Shown here one piece after another: positions 1-9,724 of a stretch of 64,000 nucleotides of DNA (position 1 is its first letter; every line of letters starts with the position of its first letter). Both the position numbers and the translations under genes were made by a program. The notes beneath the pieces were generated by a model. It was not told where the DNA came from and ran no database searches. It was given only the letters and a program-made list of their open reading frames with translations. The stretch lies in contig OY365813.1 of assembly GCA_959347315.1 (NCBI GenBank), positions 14,323,567 through 14,387,566 on the forward strand, written 5' to 3'. The stretch comes from Bimastos eiseni. Its lineage: Eukaryota; Annelida; Clitellata; Crassiclitellata; Lumbricidae.

Positions 1-589
1 ATTAATTACACCGATACACATACAAAATATCGATATATATATAAATATATAGGCCTAAATAATAATATCATATATATATCGATATACGTATTTCTCTTTA
101 TTATATACATAGGGTCCATATATACATATATATATATTTATTTATTTATTTATGCGGCCAGGTCTTGAATTTTTCGTCGACTGTGTTAACGCGTCAAAGA
201 AATTAATTCCGTGTAAAATCGAAGCATATATCGGGCTTCCTTAGTAATGTCTAATTAAGAAGTATTGTGCGGTTGAAGTCTTTGCGAAAAAGAGGGGAGG
301 GCTAAAGACTATTATGCACACAGCAGGATTACTGGCATTCAAGTTGTGCGCGCGATTGACGGTTGGGTGGGCGCCATGTAAAAAATCTGCATGCTGGGAA
401 TATAGTGGGAAATCCTGTTCCTCCATGCTGAGTCATTTACGTATCCCATTGTATTTGCTGTATTCTCGGATAATTTTTCTATAAATCCTTCATTTCCATT
501 CGATGATTGCTATGTGCATGACCCTCATGCACCGCCGTGCATTGTTGGAACTTCTGTGTTTGAGTCTTATCAAGTTATCAGTTCTACAA
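1..589. other. AT-rich intergenic DNA, no gene seen
   Basis: The first 150 bases are rich in TATA/ATTTATTT simple sequence. The remainder shows no convincing coding segment: short open frames on both strands lack similarity that I recognise. Confidence 0.5.
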
Positions 590-806
590 GAAAGAGCCCC
601 AGAAATAGGATGTGTTCCTAAAGCATTTCAGGACAGTCAGCGGTCGGCCCCCCCCTCTGGAACAGGCTGCCGTTGGCCTTGCGCTTGTCTACAGGATCTA
701 CTCTAGGTCTTTTTAACACTCACCATAGAACTTCTTTTCAGCTGGGGTCGGGAGCGCTCCTTAGTGAGTAGTAACTATCAAGAGGCGCTATATGAATCTT
801 CGTAGT
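590..806 (+). mobile_element. LINE retrotransposon 3' end (5'-truncated, degenerate)
   Basis: The plus strand encodes a degraded version of the C-terminal LINE ORF2 signature: an F-then-P-P-L-W-N-R-L-P-L-A-L-R pattern at about 620-690, a slip in the C run at 649-656, then an F-N-T-H-H-like stretch. It is followed by the tail 'GGGAGCGCTCC ... AGAGGCGCTATATGAAT' (749-797). The same tail recurs through the window, for example at 30440-30500, 51630-51680 and, reversed, at 54290-54340. This points to a 5'-truncated non-LTR insertion of a CR1/L2-like type. Clade is inference. Confidence 0.6.
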
Positions 807-975
807 GGATGAATAGCACTACGGGAGAAGAAACCCTTCACCACGGATTATTCATTAGTTCTCAAACTTCTATAACCTGTCAACGCTGTCGTATTCTTCG
901 CAGTATACATCACATTCGAAGCCTTATCAGGTTTGCGAAGAAACGAGATTTTAGTAATCGTAATGCACATTATCG

Positions 976-1200
976 TGTGGCACGGTCAGAGCGGTCGACC
1001 CGCAACGCTCAGTGTGCGCTGAGTGAGCGGGTTCGACTCTCGTCCGAGGCGTCACTGTGTAGGGACCTTGAGCAAGTCCTTCGCACACAATTGCTCTGCA
1101 GTACAACTGCAATTGCGCCGTCGAGGCGTATGCAATTCTAAGCAAAAAATATTGGAAGAAGGGCGATATCAAATTTCAGAATATAAATAAAATAAACATA
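976..1200 (+). mobile_element. tRNA-derived SINE, copy 1
   Basis: The head resembles a tRNA gene: an A-box-like segment (GGTCAGAGCGGTCGA, near 984-998) and a B-box-like segment (GGGTTCGACTCTCG, 1029-1042). A body follows with 'ACCTTGAGCAAGTCCTTCGC' and an A/T-rich tail of AAATAAA units. The same head and body recur at 6138-6365 (plus) and 38940-39159 (minus). Three dispersed copies with RNA polymerase III boxes mark a SINE rather than a functional tRNA gene. Confidence 0.8.
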
Positions 1201-1887
1201 AAGACATTCTAATTGGAACCATAATTATTTGTTGTGTAGATTTTGTGGCCGCCCAAGCATAGCAATTAGCAACCAATATCACGCATGAGCACACCCGTAC
1301 CGTAGTCACATCGATATAATCATGGCTGTAGACGGGGTTGTATATTCTGATTTATTGAGTGAACTCACTTCAATCAATTATGCCACAACTAACCCCGCTT
1401 TTGGAAAAATAACTTGTATCCAGGGACTGTAGGCTACCGTATACAGTGTAGGCCCTACGTAGTACTCACCCTTAATTATGCCACTATATCCCTGTATGTA
1501 ATGTAATAAACAATAGCAACAATAGCATAGCGTATCAGAAATATTTGTCTCCGAGCTTTTTAGCTATTAGGCTGAAATTTCAAACTGCCGTATTAACCTG
1601 AATCACTTCCTTTGACAATGACGAATCGAATAAAACTCATGGCGGTAAACAGTGACAATCATCTGCCTTGCTGTAGAATGGGTACTTATTAAATTTACAT
1701 GGTAAGACGTGACGTCATCACCTCCTGCACCACCAGCTTTCCACCAGCCATGCACGGATTGCGGGCTGTACTATGTCGTCACGGCAAAATTCCGAGCGAA
1801 ACGAGAGGGGCATACGGTGGCAGCACGTGGAGTTACATAGGTAGAGACAGGCAGAGAAACAGGTAATCAAAGTGGGACGAGTGCGGG
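1201..1887. other. Intergenic DNA, nothing recognised
   Basis: Moderately AT-rich DNA with AGGCCTA words. I see no long frame, RNA gene or terminal inverted repeat. Confidence 0.4.
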
Positions 1888-1975
<88 letters not shown>

Positions 1976-1976
1976 G
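1888..1976. repeat. (TA)n microsatellite
   Basis: A nearly pure TA dinucleotide tract of about 85 bases with a few TACA interruptions. Open frames reading through it are artefacts of the repeat. Confidence 0.95.
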
Positions 1977-2323
1977 CTTAGACCTATCCATTGGCCACTG
2001 GTCAAAACGTCCGCCTGACGCACGGAGCTGCATGACGTCAACGCCACAGATCAGACGCCAGTGGAGGGATCGGTCATTCTCTGACGGTTTTGCGTTTTGG
2101 CAGCAACGGCATGCGAAACAGCTGGTCCACGACTGGACAAAGGAACGCAACCGCATACGCATTGAAAGAGCAGAAGGACTAGCTATGCGTGACAGCCAAG
2201 GACCTATTATTCAGGGTTGTCCATTAAAAAGTAACCCCCTCAGGTTTTTTGCTAATATATCGGCCAAAGGTAGAGATTAGTAAATGAAATTCTACAGGCT
2301 CAAAGCAAATTCATACCTACATA
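1977..2323. other. Intergenic DNA with an unrecognised 82-codon plus-strand frame
   Basis: A plus-strand frame at 2032-2280 would encode an Arg/Gln-rich peptide, and the frame is open upstream to the TA tract. It has no recognised domain, no splice context I can justify and no neighbouring gene. I treat it as unproven. Confidence 0.25.
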
Positions 2324-2325
2324 TA

Positions 2326-3279
2326 ATGGCCAAATTTTAATGAAATATTTCGAACAGAACAAAAGTTACATCACTTTTAATGAGTCCAACCACGGTATTT
2401 TGACGGTCAAAAAATTCAACGCAGGAAAAAGTAACAATTTACGAAGTTCCTTCAATTCTCTCATCGTTTTTGGCTTTGTTCACAGATTATGGTATTTCTC
2501 GAGCATAGCACCCCACACACGATAATCCCAGGGGTTCAAGTCCGGTGAGCTTGGGCCCTGGGGCCAGAGGCCTTTCTCGATCAAATCAGGGCAACTGACA
2601 TTGGGCCAATCTTGCGTGAGGCGAGCAGTACGATAATGATGAAAGATGAATCCAGCTGGCAGCAGGTACTGTACTTGCAATCGAATAATCATTGTGGAAG
2701 CATCTACCAATGTAATATACAGCATGCACTTTGTTTTTCTCATCAACAAAATGAAGACGACTTTTGCAAACAAAGCAAACGCCAGCCGATACCATAGCAT
2801 GTGGAGCGAATTTTTTGCGTTCAACAATCAGTCGACCGGGTTTGACATCGGATTTCTTGCCGCTGGACCAAGCACGATATTTCGGTTGTTGATTGGTGGA
2901 TTGAGGTAGAAGTTCTTGTCATTCGTGAGGAACACAAGCTTCGTCTCTCGAACATTCAGCCGGCATAGCAGTGCTGAAGAGCGTTCAAGTCTCAGTGATG
3001 ATAATCTGCCAGCGACACGACGGAAAGCGATGTTTATTTACCAATTTGATCGATTGCTCGCTGAACGACGTCAAAGTGATGTCCATATACGCTAGTTCCT
3101 CGCTTCGGTTCTCAATAATAATGATAATTCTGAAGTTTGCTTTACAATAATAACAGAAAAAGTGACTTCATTAAATCGTTTGTGTTGAATGCTTTTTCAC
3201 CATCAAAAACCCGCTGTTGGACTGATTAAAATTGACATAACTTTTGTTCTGTTCAAAATATTTCATTCAAATTGGTCAT
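2326..3279 (-). mobile_element. mariner (Tc1/mariner) DNA transposon, inactivated
   Basis: Long terminal inverted repeats bound the element: the left end ATGGCCAAATTTTAATGAAA matches the reverse complement of the right end. Homology continues inward for about 100 bp, including AGTCCAAC and TTCAAC blocks. A TA dinucleotide lies at each edge (2324-2325 and 3280-3281), the expected target duplication. The minus strand encodes transposase pieces in shifted frames: a V-F-L-T-N-D-K-N-F segment around the first catalytic Asp, K-S-R-L-H-F-V-D-E-K (about 2735-2765), and P-D-L-N-P-W-D-Y-R-V-W-G near 2500-2540, the mariner third-Asp motif. The usual D-G-A-P-A-H around the second Asp is lost. Several frameshifts make it a fossil, non-autonomous copy. 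Confidence 0.9.
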
Positions 3280-3751
3280 TACATGCAATCTCGTGCTGAT
3301 GATGATGGTGACATCAGAGTCATACGTAGATTAGTTATGCAGCATGTATTTAATCACATGAAATCAAGGTAATGTGCTCATGTATTCTTATTTTAAATAT
3401 GCAAACATTTGGTATGTTCTTCACTTTTTCTGGAAGGCTGTTCCAGAGTTTGGCACCAGAGTATTTTATTGTGAACATTCTTGTATTTGTTCGAGTATAG
3501 ATAGGTCTGTAAGAGGTGGAGGTGGAGCGGCGTAGACAATAGGGGAATAGGAATGGCTTCAGTTAGTGGAGTAAAGCAGATGTTGAGAATCGGAGGTAGT
3601 AGATTACGACTGTATTTAAACATGAATTCAGATATTTGGTATAGTGTGATTTGCTTCAGTTTCAATAGTCTTAACTGGTTGTACATGAGGTCAACCCGAG
3701 TCAAAGGAGAACAACCATTAATGAAGCGCACAGCACGGTTTTGGAGAGTGG
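3280..3751. other. Intergenic DNA, nothing recognised
   Basis: Frames of 73-112 codons occur on both strands at 3393-3774 but match nothing I recognise. The minus-strand one (I-Y-S-N-K-Y-K-N-V-H-N-K-I-L-W) resembles low-quality reverse-transcriptase C-terminal text seen in LINEs, too weakly to call. Confidence 0.3.
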
Positions 3752-3762
3752 TCTATATATAT

Positions 3763-3794
<32 letters not shown>

Positions 3795-3872
3795 ATATAT
3801 ATATATATTATATATATATTATAAATATATATTATATATATATTATATATATATATAATATATATATATATA
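3752..3872. repeat. (TA)n / TATAATATAT low-complexity tract
   Basis: About 120 bases of TA dinucleotides broken by AATA and TTAT steps, giving many self-complementary blocks. Confidence 0.9.
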
Positions 3873-3959
3873 GGGATGCCTCCAATAAGTCTGGCAACGG
3901 TATTGAGGATAGACTGGAGTTCGTAATCGTAATCTTCCGTTGTTTGAAACATGTAATTT

Positions 3960-4340
3960 AGCACAGAATCATGCATAATGGAAACTGGATTAATGAAAGG
4001 AATCGTGCTTTCATGGAACATGCATGCATTAATGAAATAATCGTGCTTAAACGATTAAAGATTTAAAGATTTGAATAATGAAAAGAATCATGCTAAAATG
4101 GAAGTCGGACTGACGAAAAGAATTATTGTTTAACTGGTAGCTGGATTGATTAGAAAAATTATCTTTAACTGGGAGGTAGATACATTAAATGATTTCTGCA
4201 TAACAGAAACCTGGATTGATTCTGAGATTTCTGCTTAAATGGAAGCGAGAATGATGGAGTTTCATCGAAATGGAAGCGGGAATGTGAAAAGGGTTCCACG
4301 TCAAGTAGAATTCTCATTTCTATCCAGCTTCTATTTCTAT
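3960..4340. repeat. Degenerate minisatellite of about 33-36 bp, array 1
   Basis: Repeated units read roughly 'GAAAAGAATCATGCTTAAA' then 'TGGAAGCTGGATTGAT'. The units are imperfect and vary in length. The same family forms a second array at 6625-6960. Both lie beside remnants of the LicD flanking sequence, so the array was probably part of the duplicated unit. Confidence 0.7.
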
Positions 4341-4414
4341 AGAAATAGAACAACAGTGTACGATAAATGTTTATCATGCGAGTGCTTGGTTAGGTGCACG
4401 CTTGACTGTGCACG

Positions 4415-5095
4415 ATTGCGAATCTAAAAATTGCCATTATGTGTAAATATCTCATGGATTGTGCTGTCAGTAGAGCTTCTTTTGACAGGCATATAATGTA
4501 TGTATGTATATATGTATGAATGTATTTATGTATGTATGTATGTATGTATGTATGTATGTATGTATGTATGTATGTATGTATGTATGTATGTATGTATGTA
4601 TGTATGTATGTATGTATGTATGTATGTATGTATGTATGTATGTATGTATGTATGTATGTATGTATGTATGTATGTATGTATGTATGTATGTATGTATGTA
4701 TGTATGTATGTATGTATGTATGTATGTATGTATGTATGTATGTATGTATGTATGTATGTATGTATGTATGTATGTATGTATGTATGTTACTATGCATGCA
4801 GGCGATGGCAGTTGGGAAACAGTACGCCCTCATTGATTAGTCCATTTTTAAGGGAAAACGTTGGCGCGCACAATGACCAACGTCGCTCGTTGTAAACGCA
4901 GATCGCCGCCCGGTTCGAACAATAAGTCAGGATTTCTGGTTCACTATAAGACCCAATTTCTGAAGCGAAGGCCAATGATTGAAGGGCCCTGTTGCGAAGG
5001 GCCACAACCGGTGCTTTTCTCACAGATAGGTGCGGGCGATTTCGAGGCACATGAATTATAGCCAATTAATTTTGATATTAAAGCTTGACATATAT
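4415..5095. repeat. Relic of the LicD 5' flank (array unit U1, gene lost)
   Basis: 4430-4490 (ATTGCCATTATGTGTAAATA ... CTCATGGATTGTGCTGTCAG) matches 9020-9075, just upstream of the first intact LicD gene, and 16978-17035, upstream of the second. After the TATG tract, 4800-5085 (GATGGCAGTTGGGAAACAGT ... GAAGCTTGAC-like end) matches 9740-9970 and 17270-17455. No LicD frame precedes this flank, so it is the residue of a unit whose gene was deleted. Confidence 0.65.
4497..4787. repeat. (TATG)n microsatellite
   Basis: About 290 bases of nearly perfect TATG tetranucleotide repeat. All open frames across it are repeat artefacts. The same tetranucleotide occupies the matching position in the other LicD units (9095-9167 plus 9668-9740, and a short stretch at 17045), so the tract is ancestral to the array and expanded here. 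Confidence 0.95.
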
Positions 5096-5439
5096 GTACA
5101 TGATAATACATAGATTACAGTCTTCGTTCATATTATAGCTTCACTCCACAGATGACTCGAGTGACTTGTATGTCATTATAAGCAGCACATTTTCAGAGCT
5201 GTTAGATATAACTATGACCATATCCAAATGTTTTTTATAACTGACAATCAAACAGAATAGAATAGCAGAACATTCAAATTAAACGGGGATTGACAGTTAG
5301 CCATAGAGAAAGAAACAACCTCTAAGGGACCTAAGTCCCGTTATCGGTGAGACGCTTTCAACCTACGGCAATTAGGACGTTCAAACAAGTATGTTGGTGC
5401 CTGTGTAAATGTTTATCAAAAGCAAAGTCGGTAAAATGT

Positions 5440-6100
5440 AAAAGACTGCACGGATCCGTTTCAAAGTCATCAGACTTTATTTACCAGAGGCATAAAGCTT
5501 TCGAATAAAATATACTGGCATTGCGCGATATTTTACGAACGGCATCGGAAACCACAAGAGTCACGCAATTAATTGTAGGCCTACCTACTAGATTCTTAGC
5601 AGCAGTCCCAAACGGTCATCCAGGTACCCAGCTCCAAAATATCGCCCTAGCGAACAGTCCTTAACTATGTTGCATAATATTGGATGTTCTTCAAAAGTTG
5701 AGATTAAAAAAATTGAGCTGCAATGCTAAAGGTTACTCATATCTTTCAAAGGCACGCATACACATATCAAACTTAATTCACCTAAATAATTACCTAATAC
5801 ATACATTTCCAGCTTCCTGAATTCCAGAGCCGAATTTTGAAATTATCAAAATAAAATATCTAAATCCTGACAAGTATTTTGCCAAATCAATAGGGCTATA
5901 AACACTAGCATCATCAGGCAGCCAAGAAACACACCATTTCACCTTTCCATCACTGAAGAGAATTTGGTCATCATTACATCACCGCCAATTAGCAGTAGTT
6001 GAACTGTTACACGTGTACATGTATACTGGTTCAAAGTCCTGTCCAGACTTGCATTTCATTCACTGTTCGGAAAAACGAAACGCATGAAAAAAATAGTTGC
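5440..6100. repeat. Relic of the LicD 3' flank (array unit U2, gene lost)
   Basis: 5495-5620 (AGGCATAAAGCTTTCGAAT ... TTCTTAGCAGCAGTCCCAAA) matches 15230-15350. 5805-5935 (AAAATAAAATATCTAAATCC ... CATCAGGCAGCCAA) matches 7285-7420 and 15505-15635. 6000-6085 (GAACTGTTACACGTG ... ACTGTTCGGAAAAACGAAAC) matches 7485-7610 and 15675-15800. In the two intact units these sequences lie directly downstream of the LicD stop codon. Here a SINE and upstream-flank DNA follow instead of a gene. Confidence 0.7.
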
Positions 6101-6137
6101 ATGTTTAGATGAAACATTCACGAGCACAATTTGGCAC

Positions 6138-6365
6138 ATTGGCCGATCGGTTAGAGCGGTCAGTCCGTAACGTTCAGTGTACGCTGACCGAGCGGGTTCG
6201 AACCTCGTCCGGAGAGTTACTGTGTAGGGATCTTGAGCAAGTCCTTCGCGCACAATTGCTCTGCAGTACAACTGCAAATGCGCCGTAGAGGCGTGTCTGC
6301 ACTGCTGAGCAAAAATGTTGGAAGAAGGGCCTTATCAAATTTCGGAAATAAAATAAACAATGATT
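6138..6365 (+). mobile_element. tRNA-derived SINE, copy 2
   Basis: Same family as the copy at 976-1200. The A-box-like TCGGTTAGAGCGG and B-box GGGTTCGAACCTCG (6193-6206) are better preserved here, followed by TTGAGCAAGTCCTTCGCGCA and an AATAAAATAAAC tail. It sits where the LicD gene of unit U2 would be expected. Confidence 0.8.
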
Positions 6366-6371
6366 AAAATA

Positions 6372-6480
6372 TCTCATTGTAGACGATAATCTTCGAAAGG
6401 TAAGAAAAAGAGTTCAAGATTTCTGGTTCACTCAGTCCTGTAGGTAATCTCGGATAGAGACGTTTTGGTGCAGTCTTTTG
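6372..6480. repeat. Fragment of LicD 5' flank (unit U2)
   Basis: 'ATCTCATTGTAGACGA ... AGTTCAAGATTTCTGGTTCA' matches 17240-17315 (TTCTCATTGTAGATGCAACA ... AATTCAAGATTTCTGATTCA) and 4925-4950. It shows that upstream flank follows the SINE, so the gene body between the two flanks is missing. Confidence 0.55.
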
Positions 6481-6624
6481 GCGCAGGACGTTTTGGCGCA
6501 GATCTCTGATACAGTAACATCGTATATTATATAATACAAAAATATATTATTGGCAGCATACCACTTTAGTGTCGTAAATTATTGCCCACAGTTAAGCCTT
6601 GGGAGCGTCGGTAGTAGAAGAGGG

Positions 6625-6960
6625 ATCGGTGAAAAGAATCATGTTTAACTAGAAGCTGGATAAATCAAAAGGATACAGTTAAACTGTGAACTGGAAGGAC
6701 GAGAAAAATCATGCTTAAATAGAAGCTGGATTGATGAAAATAATCATAGGGCTACTTAAATGGAAGTCGGTTTGACGAAAATAATCGTACTTAAATGGAA
6801 GCTGGATTGATGAAAATAATCATGGTTAAATGGAAGCTGGATCGATGAAATTAATCATTCCTGTATGGACGCTGGATTGATTAAATGAATTATGCCTAAA
6901 TAGAAGTTGGATTGATGAAAAATAATTCCGTTTAATTGAAAGCGGGATTGATGAAAGACT
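6625..6960. repeat. Degenerate minisatellite of about 33-36 bp, array 2
   Basis: At least seven units of the type 'TTAAATGGAAGCTGGATTGA' followed by 'TGAAAATAATCATG'. Same family as the array at 3960-4340. Confidence 0.8.
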
Positions 6961-7274
6961 GCGGCTCAAACGGTTAGAGTGTTAGACAACGAGTAGAATT
7001 CTCATATCCATCCAGTTTCTATGTAAGCTCTATTTACGCACGGTTTTTTCATCATTCCAGTTCCCAGTTTAGCATAATTATTTTCATCGATCATGCTTCA
7101 TATTACACTATATATTGTATCAAATATCGGCGCAAAAACGTCCTGCGCTAAAACAGTTTTCTTCGAGTATTGCATTTTATATTGAATTAGCAATTCTTTA
7201 AGCTGTTTTGAGAAAATATTTTCATTCATTTTATATATACAAAAATATTTTTTATAATCAACTAACCTGTTGGA
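6961..7274. other. AT-rich spacer, nothing recognised
   Basis: No coding frame or repeat boundary that I can support. A 61-codon minus-strand frame at 7098-7283 is Lys/Asn-rich and probably chance. Confidence 0.35.
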
Positions 7275-7636
7275 ATTTTCCAAGCAAGCAATTTCTATCT
7301 TCCCGAGCTCTAGGGCCGAGTTTAGAAATTATGACAATAAAATATCTAATCCTTAATAAGTACTGGGCTAAATCAATTTAAGCATTTACGGCCTTAAGCA
7401 TCAGGCAGCCAACAAACAAATAGCATTTTTCTTTTCCATAATTGAACAGAATTTTGTCATATATCACCACCAGTTTGCATTAATCAAATTGTTACGGGTA
7501 TACTGGTCCAAAGTCAAGTTCAGACTTGCACAAGCCGTCTGCGAACGGGATATTGACAGTTCTGAAACAAATTGTTCAAAATCACTGCTCGGAATAAAGA
7601 AACGTCGAATCGAAATAAGCTGACAGCTAGGTTGAC
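7275..7636. repeat. LicD 3' flank, duplicated copy (unit U3)
   Basis: This block is shared with 5800-6090 and 15505-15830, including TCAGGCAGCCAA, GTATACTGGTCCAAAG, GCACAAGCCGTCTGC and ACTGCTCGGAA. It lies downstream of the minus-strand LicD gene and probably includes its 3' untranslated region. AATAAAATATCT near 7340 could supply a polyadenylation signal on the plus strand only, so it is not evidence for this gene's 3' end. Confidence 0.65.
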
Positions 7637-7639
7637 AGC

Positions 7640-8058
7640 AAGTTCTTGCACTTAATCGTTCTTGGTCAACATAAAGTTCTTGCATTGAGTCGTCCTTGGT
7701 CAACAGAAGGTTCTTGCATTGAGTCGTCCTTGGTCAACAGAAGGTTCTTGCATTGAGTCGTCCTTGGTCAACAGAAGGTTATTGCATTGAGTCGTCCTTG
7801 GTCAACAGAAAGTTCTTGCATTGAGTCGTCCTTGATCAACAGAAGGTTCTTGCATTGAGTCGTCCTTGGTCAACAGAAGGTTCTTGCATTGAGTCGTCCT
7901 TGGTCAACAGAAAGTTCTTGCATGATTGAGTCGTTCTTGGTCAACATAAGATTCTTGCATTGAGTCGTCCTTGGTCAACAGAAAGTTTTTGCATTGAGTC
8001 GTCCTTGGTCAACAGAAGGTTCTTCCACTGAGTCGTAATTGGTCAACAGAAATGTCTC
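7640..8058. repeat. 34-bp minisatellite overlapping the LicD C-terminus
   Basis: Twelve to thirteen copies of a 34-bp unit (GTTCTTGCATTGAGTCGTCC plus TTGGTCAACAGAAG). Most are near-identical; one carries a 4-bp insertion (near 7922). Read on the minus strand, each unit encodes R-L-N-A-R-T-F-C followed by TGA. The last unit (about 8043-8058) supplies the LicD terminal H-F-C and stop. The second LicD gene ends in the same way (I-F-C-stop) with only a few diverged units beyond it, so the array grew from the coding tail. Confidence 0.9.
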
Positions 8059-8906
8059 GCCCTGAATAGTCTAAGAGTCGAATTCCTGAGCCTTAGTGTC
8101 TCTCGAACTAACTTTGCTGATCCGTTATCTGATGCTTCTCTCCGATGGACGAATGGAATGAATTCTGCCAGTCGAGAACACGGCACTTCCACCGGTGGGA
8201 AGAACAACCAATTATCAGTCACATGGCTGTATATCATCGAAATACACATGGATACGTTAAAACTAACCCCAAGGAAGGCATCTGTGTTACAGGGAGCTGG
8301 AACCATGAGGTTGCCAAACGGGCGTCTTCTTAGCGGAAACACGTGACTTTTCAGCCAGATCTCGGTGTGCGCGAAATAAGGCGAACCGTTCCAGACGTGT
8401 GTCTTGTTTTCTAGGTAGAAGAAGATGTCGATGAACGGACTACGAAAGTCTTTTAGAAAGAGATATCTACCTTTGCGCGAATAGAACTTCCACTGGTACA
8501 TGAAGTTTTCACCGCTGTCCGCCCAGTCGTAAAGTCCGAACGACTTATAATCGACGTTCTTTCGCAGAACTCGGCTGACTTTGTGTCGGTCGGAGGCGTT
8601 GACGATGACGTCGATGTCATCGTCCCACGGGATACGACCGTGGTGCCGCCAGGAACCTAACAGGGTCCCAGCTATGATAAAGTACGTCGTATTACTCGCG
8701 TCCATCGCTTCGGCAAACGCCTTGAACGTCAGATCGAGTAGAGTCGTGTGCTTGGAATCGATCGAAGGCAGGAACCGAAGCTCGTCCTTCGTTGGTTTAA
8801 TGACGTAGTACACGATGATCAGCAGAAGCTCCGTGCAGGTCAAGGCGAACAGTTTGCGACGTAAGGAGCAGCACCCCAAACGTTGGATCATGTCGAGCGC
8901 TGCCAT
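8043..8906 (-). CDS. LicD-family phosphotransferase-like protein, copy 1 (287 aa)
   Basis: An intronless frame encodes a type II membrane protein with a LicD domain, the nucleotidyltransferase-fold family that includes bacterial phosphocholine transferase LicD and the animal fukutin/FKRP ribitol-phosphate transferases. Visible from the chosen Met: short basic N-terminus, one membrane anchor at about residues 20-36 (A-L-T-C-T-E-L-L-L-I-I-V-Y-Y-V-I), G-T-L-L-G-S-W-R at 80-87, and the acidic W-D-D-D-I-D-V at 94-100, the expected metal/nucleotide site. The C-terminal half matches the copy at 15944-16825 at roughly four residues in five. I start at 8906 because the paralogue aligns from this point (K-T-M-A-A); an upstream in-frame Met at 9029 would give 328 aa. 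The paralogue's first Met is Val here. A Golgi location and glycan substrate are inferred from the family. The stop codon lies in the minisatellite. Confidence 0.85.
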   Translation of the reverse strand: MAALDMIQRLGCCSLRRKLFALTCTELLLIIVYYVIKPTKDELRFLPSIDSKHTTLLDLTFKAFAEAMDASNTTYFIIAGTLLGSWRHHGRIPWDDDIDVIVNASDRHKVSRVLRKNVDYKSFGLYDWADSGENFMYQWKFYSRKGRYLFLKDFRSPFIDIFFYLENKTHVWNGSPYFAHTEIWLKSHVFPLRRRPFGNLMVPAPCNTDAFLGVSFNVSMCISMIYSHVTDNWLFFPPVEVPCSRLAEFIPFVHRREASDNGSAKLVRETLRLRNSTLRLFRARHFC

Positions 8907-9167
8907 TGTTTTCACTAGTTCATTTAGTCCTCGATGCAATATACAATCAACAGCTGTGAGGTTCAAATGTAGGACGCACGCCAGTGAAGAAGAGACAATT
9001 GCAGAGTCAGTCGTCTCTGAAAATGCCATATATTGGTAAACATCTCACGGATTGATCTGTCAATCTCGCTTTAGTTTTGGACACGTAAGTATGTATTATA
9101 TATATATGTATGTATGTATGTACGTATGTGCGTATGTACGTATGCACGTATGTACGTACGTATGTAT

Positions 9168-9666
9168 TGTTATGTAGTCCCTATCAAGTTAGCAAACACG
9201 GTTGTTCGAAAATATAAATATATTGAAAACAAAGCATAAGGTATCATACAAACAATAAGCAAAGGAAACCTTTAATTCAGTCAGAGTCGAGACAACGAAG
9301 TCACACGACTTCAAGCAGCTCAGTTGGGCACACAGACCTCAAACAGAGAGCGTCGACAGCTAGTGAGACTTACTCTAACTTAGCTACGTCTTGGAGAACC
9401 TTTGGCATCCGACAACATAAAGGCAACAGGCCACACCCCATTGTCTGCGACCGCACACTTAACTATCCTTAAGAAAGGTATGCCAAAAGTCTCTCCGACC
9501 GTCACCAAGCACAGGCTTATATAGGACCCTCTTTCACCCTGTTCCTAGCCCATCCTCGTATAGGACCAAGGTAGACCAATGTTCGATGCCTTAGTAATAT
9601 ACATAGTTCATTTTCAATACATAGTTCATATTAAGTGTGGTCAGAACGTAGGTTGACTATGCAACA
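9168..9666. mobile_element. Probable solo LTR (499 bp) inside a TATG microsatellite
   Basis: The segment interrupts the (TATG)n tract that continues on both sides. It begins TGTTATGTAGTC and ends GACTATGCAACA, giving TG...CA ends with a short imperfect inverted repeat. It contains a TATATAGGACC promoter-like box (about 9520) and no coding frame. Flanking 4-mers are GTAT and GGAT, a weak target duplication. The matching place in the other LicD units lacks it. A solo LTR of a Ty3-like element is the best reading. A MITE is the alternative. Confidence 0.55.
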
Positions 9667-9724
9667 GGATGTATGTACGTATGTAAGTATGTATGCAAGT
9701 ATGTATGTCTGTATGTATGTATGT

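Noticed and set aside
976..1050. A functional tRNA gene
   Set aside because: A and B boxes are present but no good acceptor stem or anticodon arm; the SINE body follows and similar copies exist at 6138 and 38940.
4500..4895. Long frames reading M-Y-V-C or I-H-T-Y repeats
   Set aside because: They are translations of the (TATG)n microsatellite; all frames on both strands stay open for that reason.
8145..8346. Plus-strand frames opposite the LicD genes (also 16301-16570)
   Set aside because: They are antisense shadows of the LicD reading frames.
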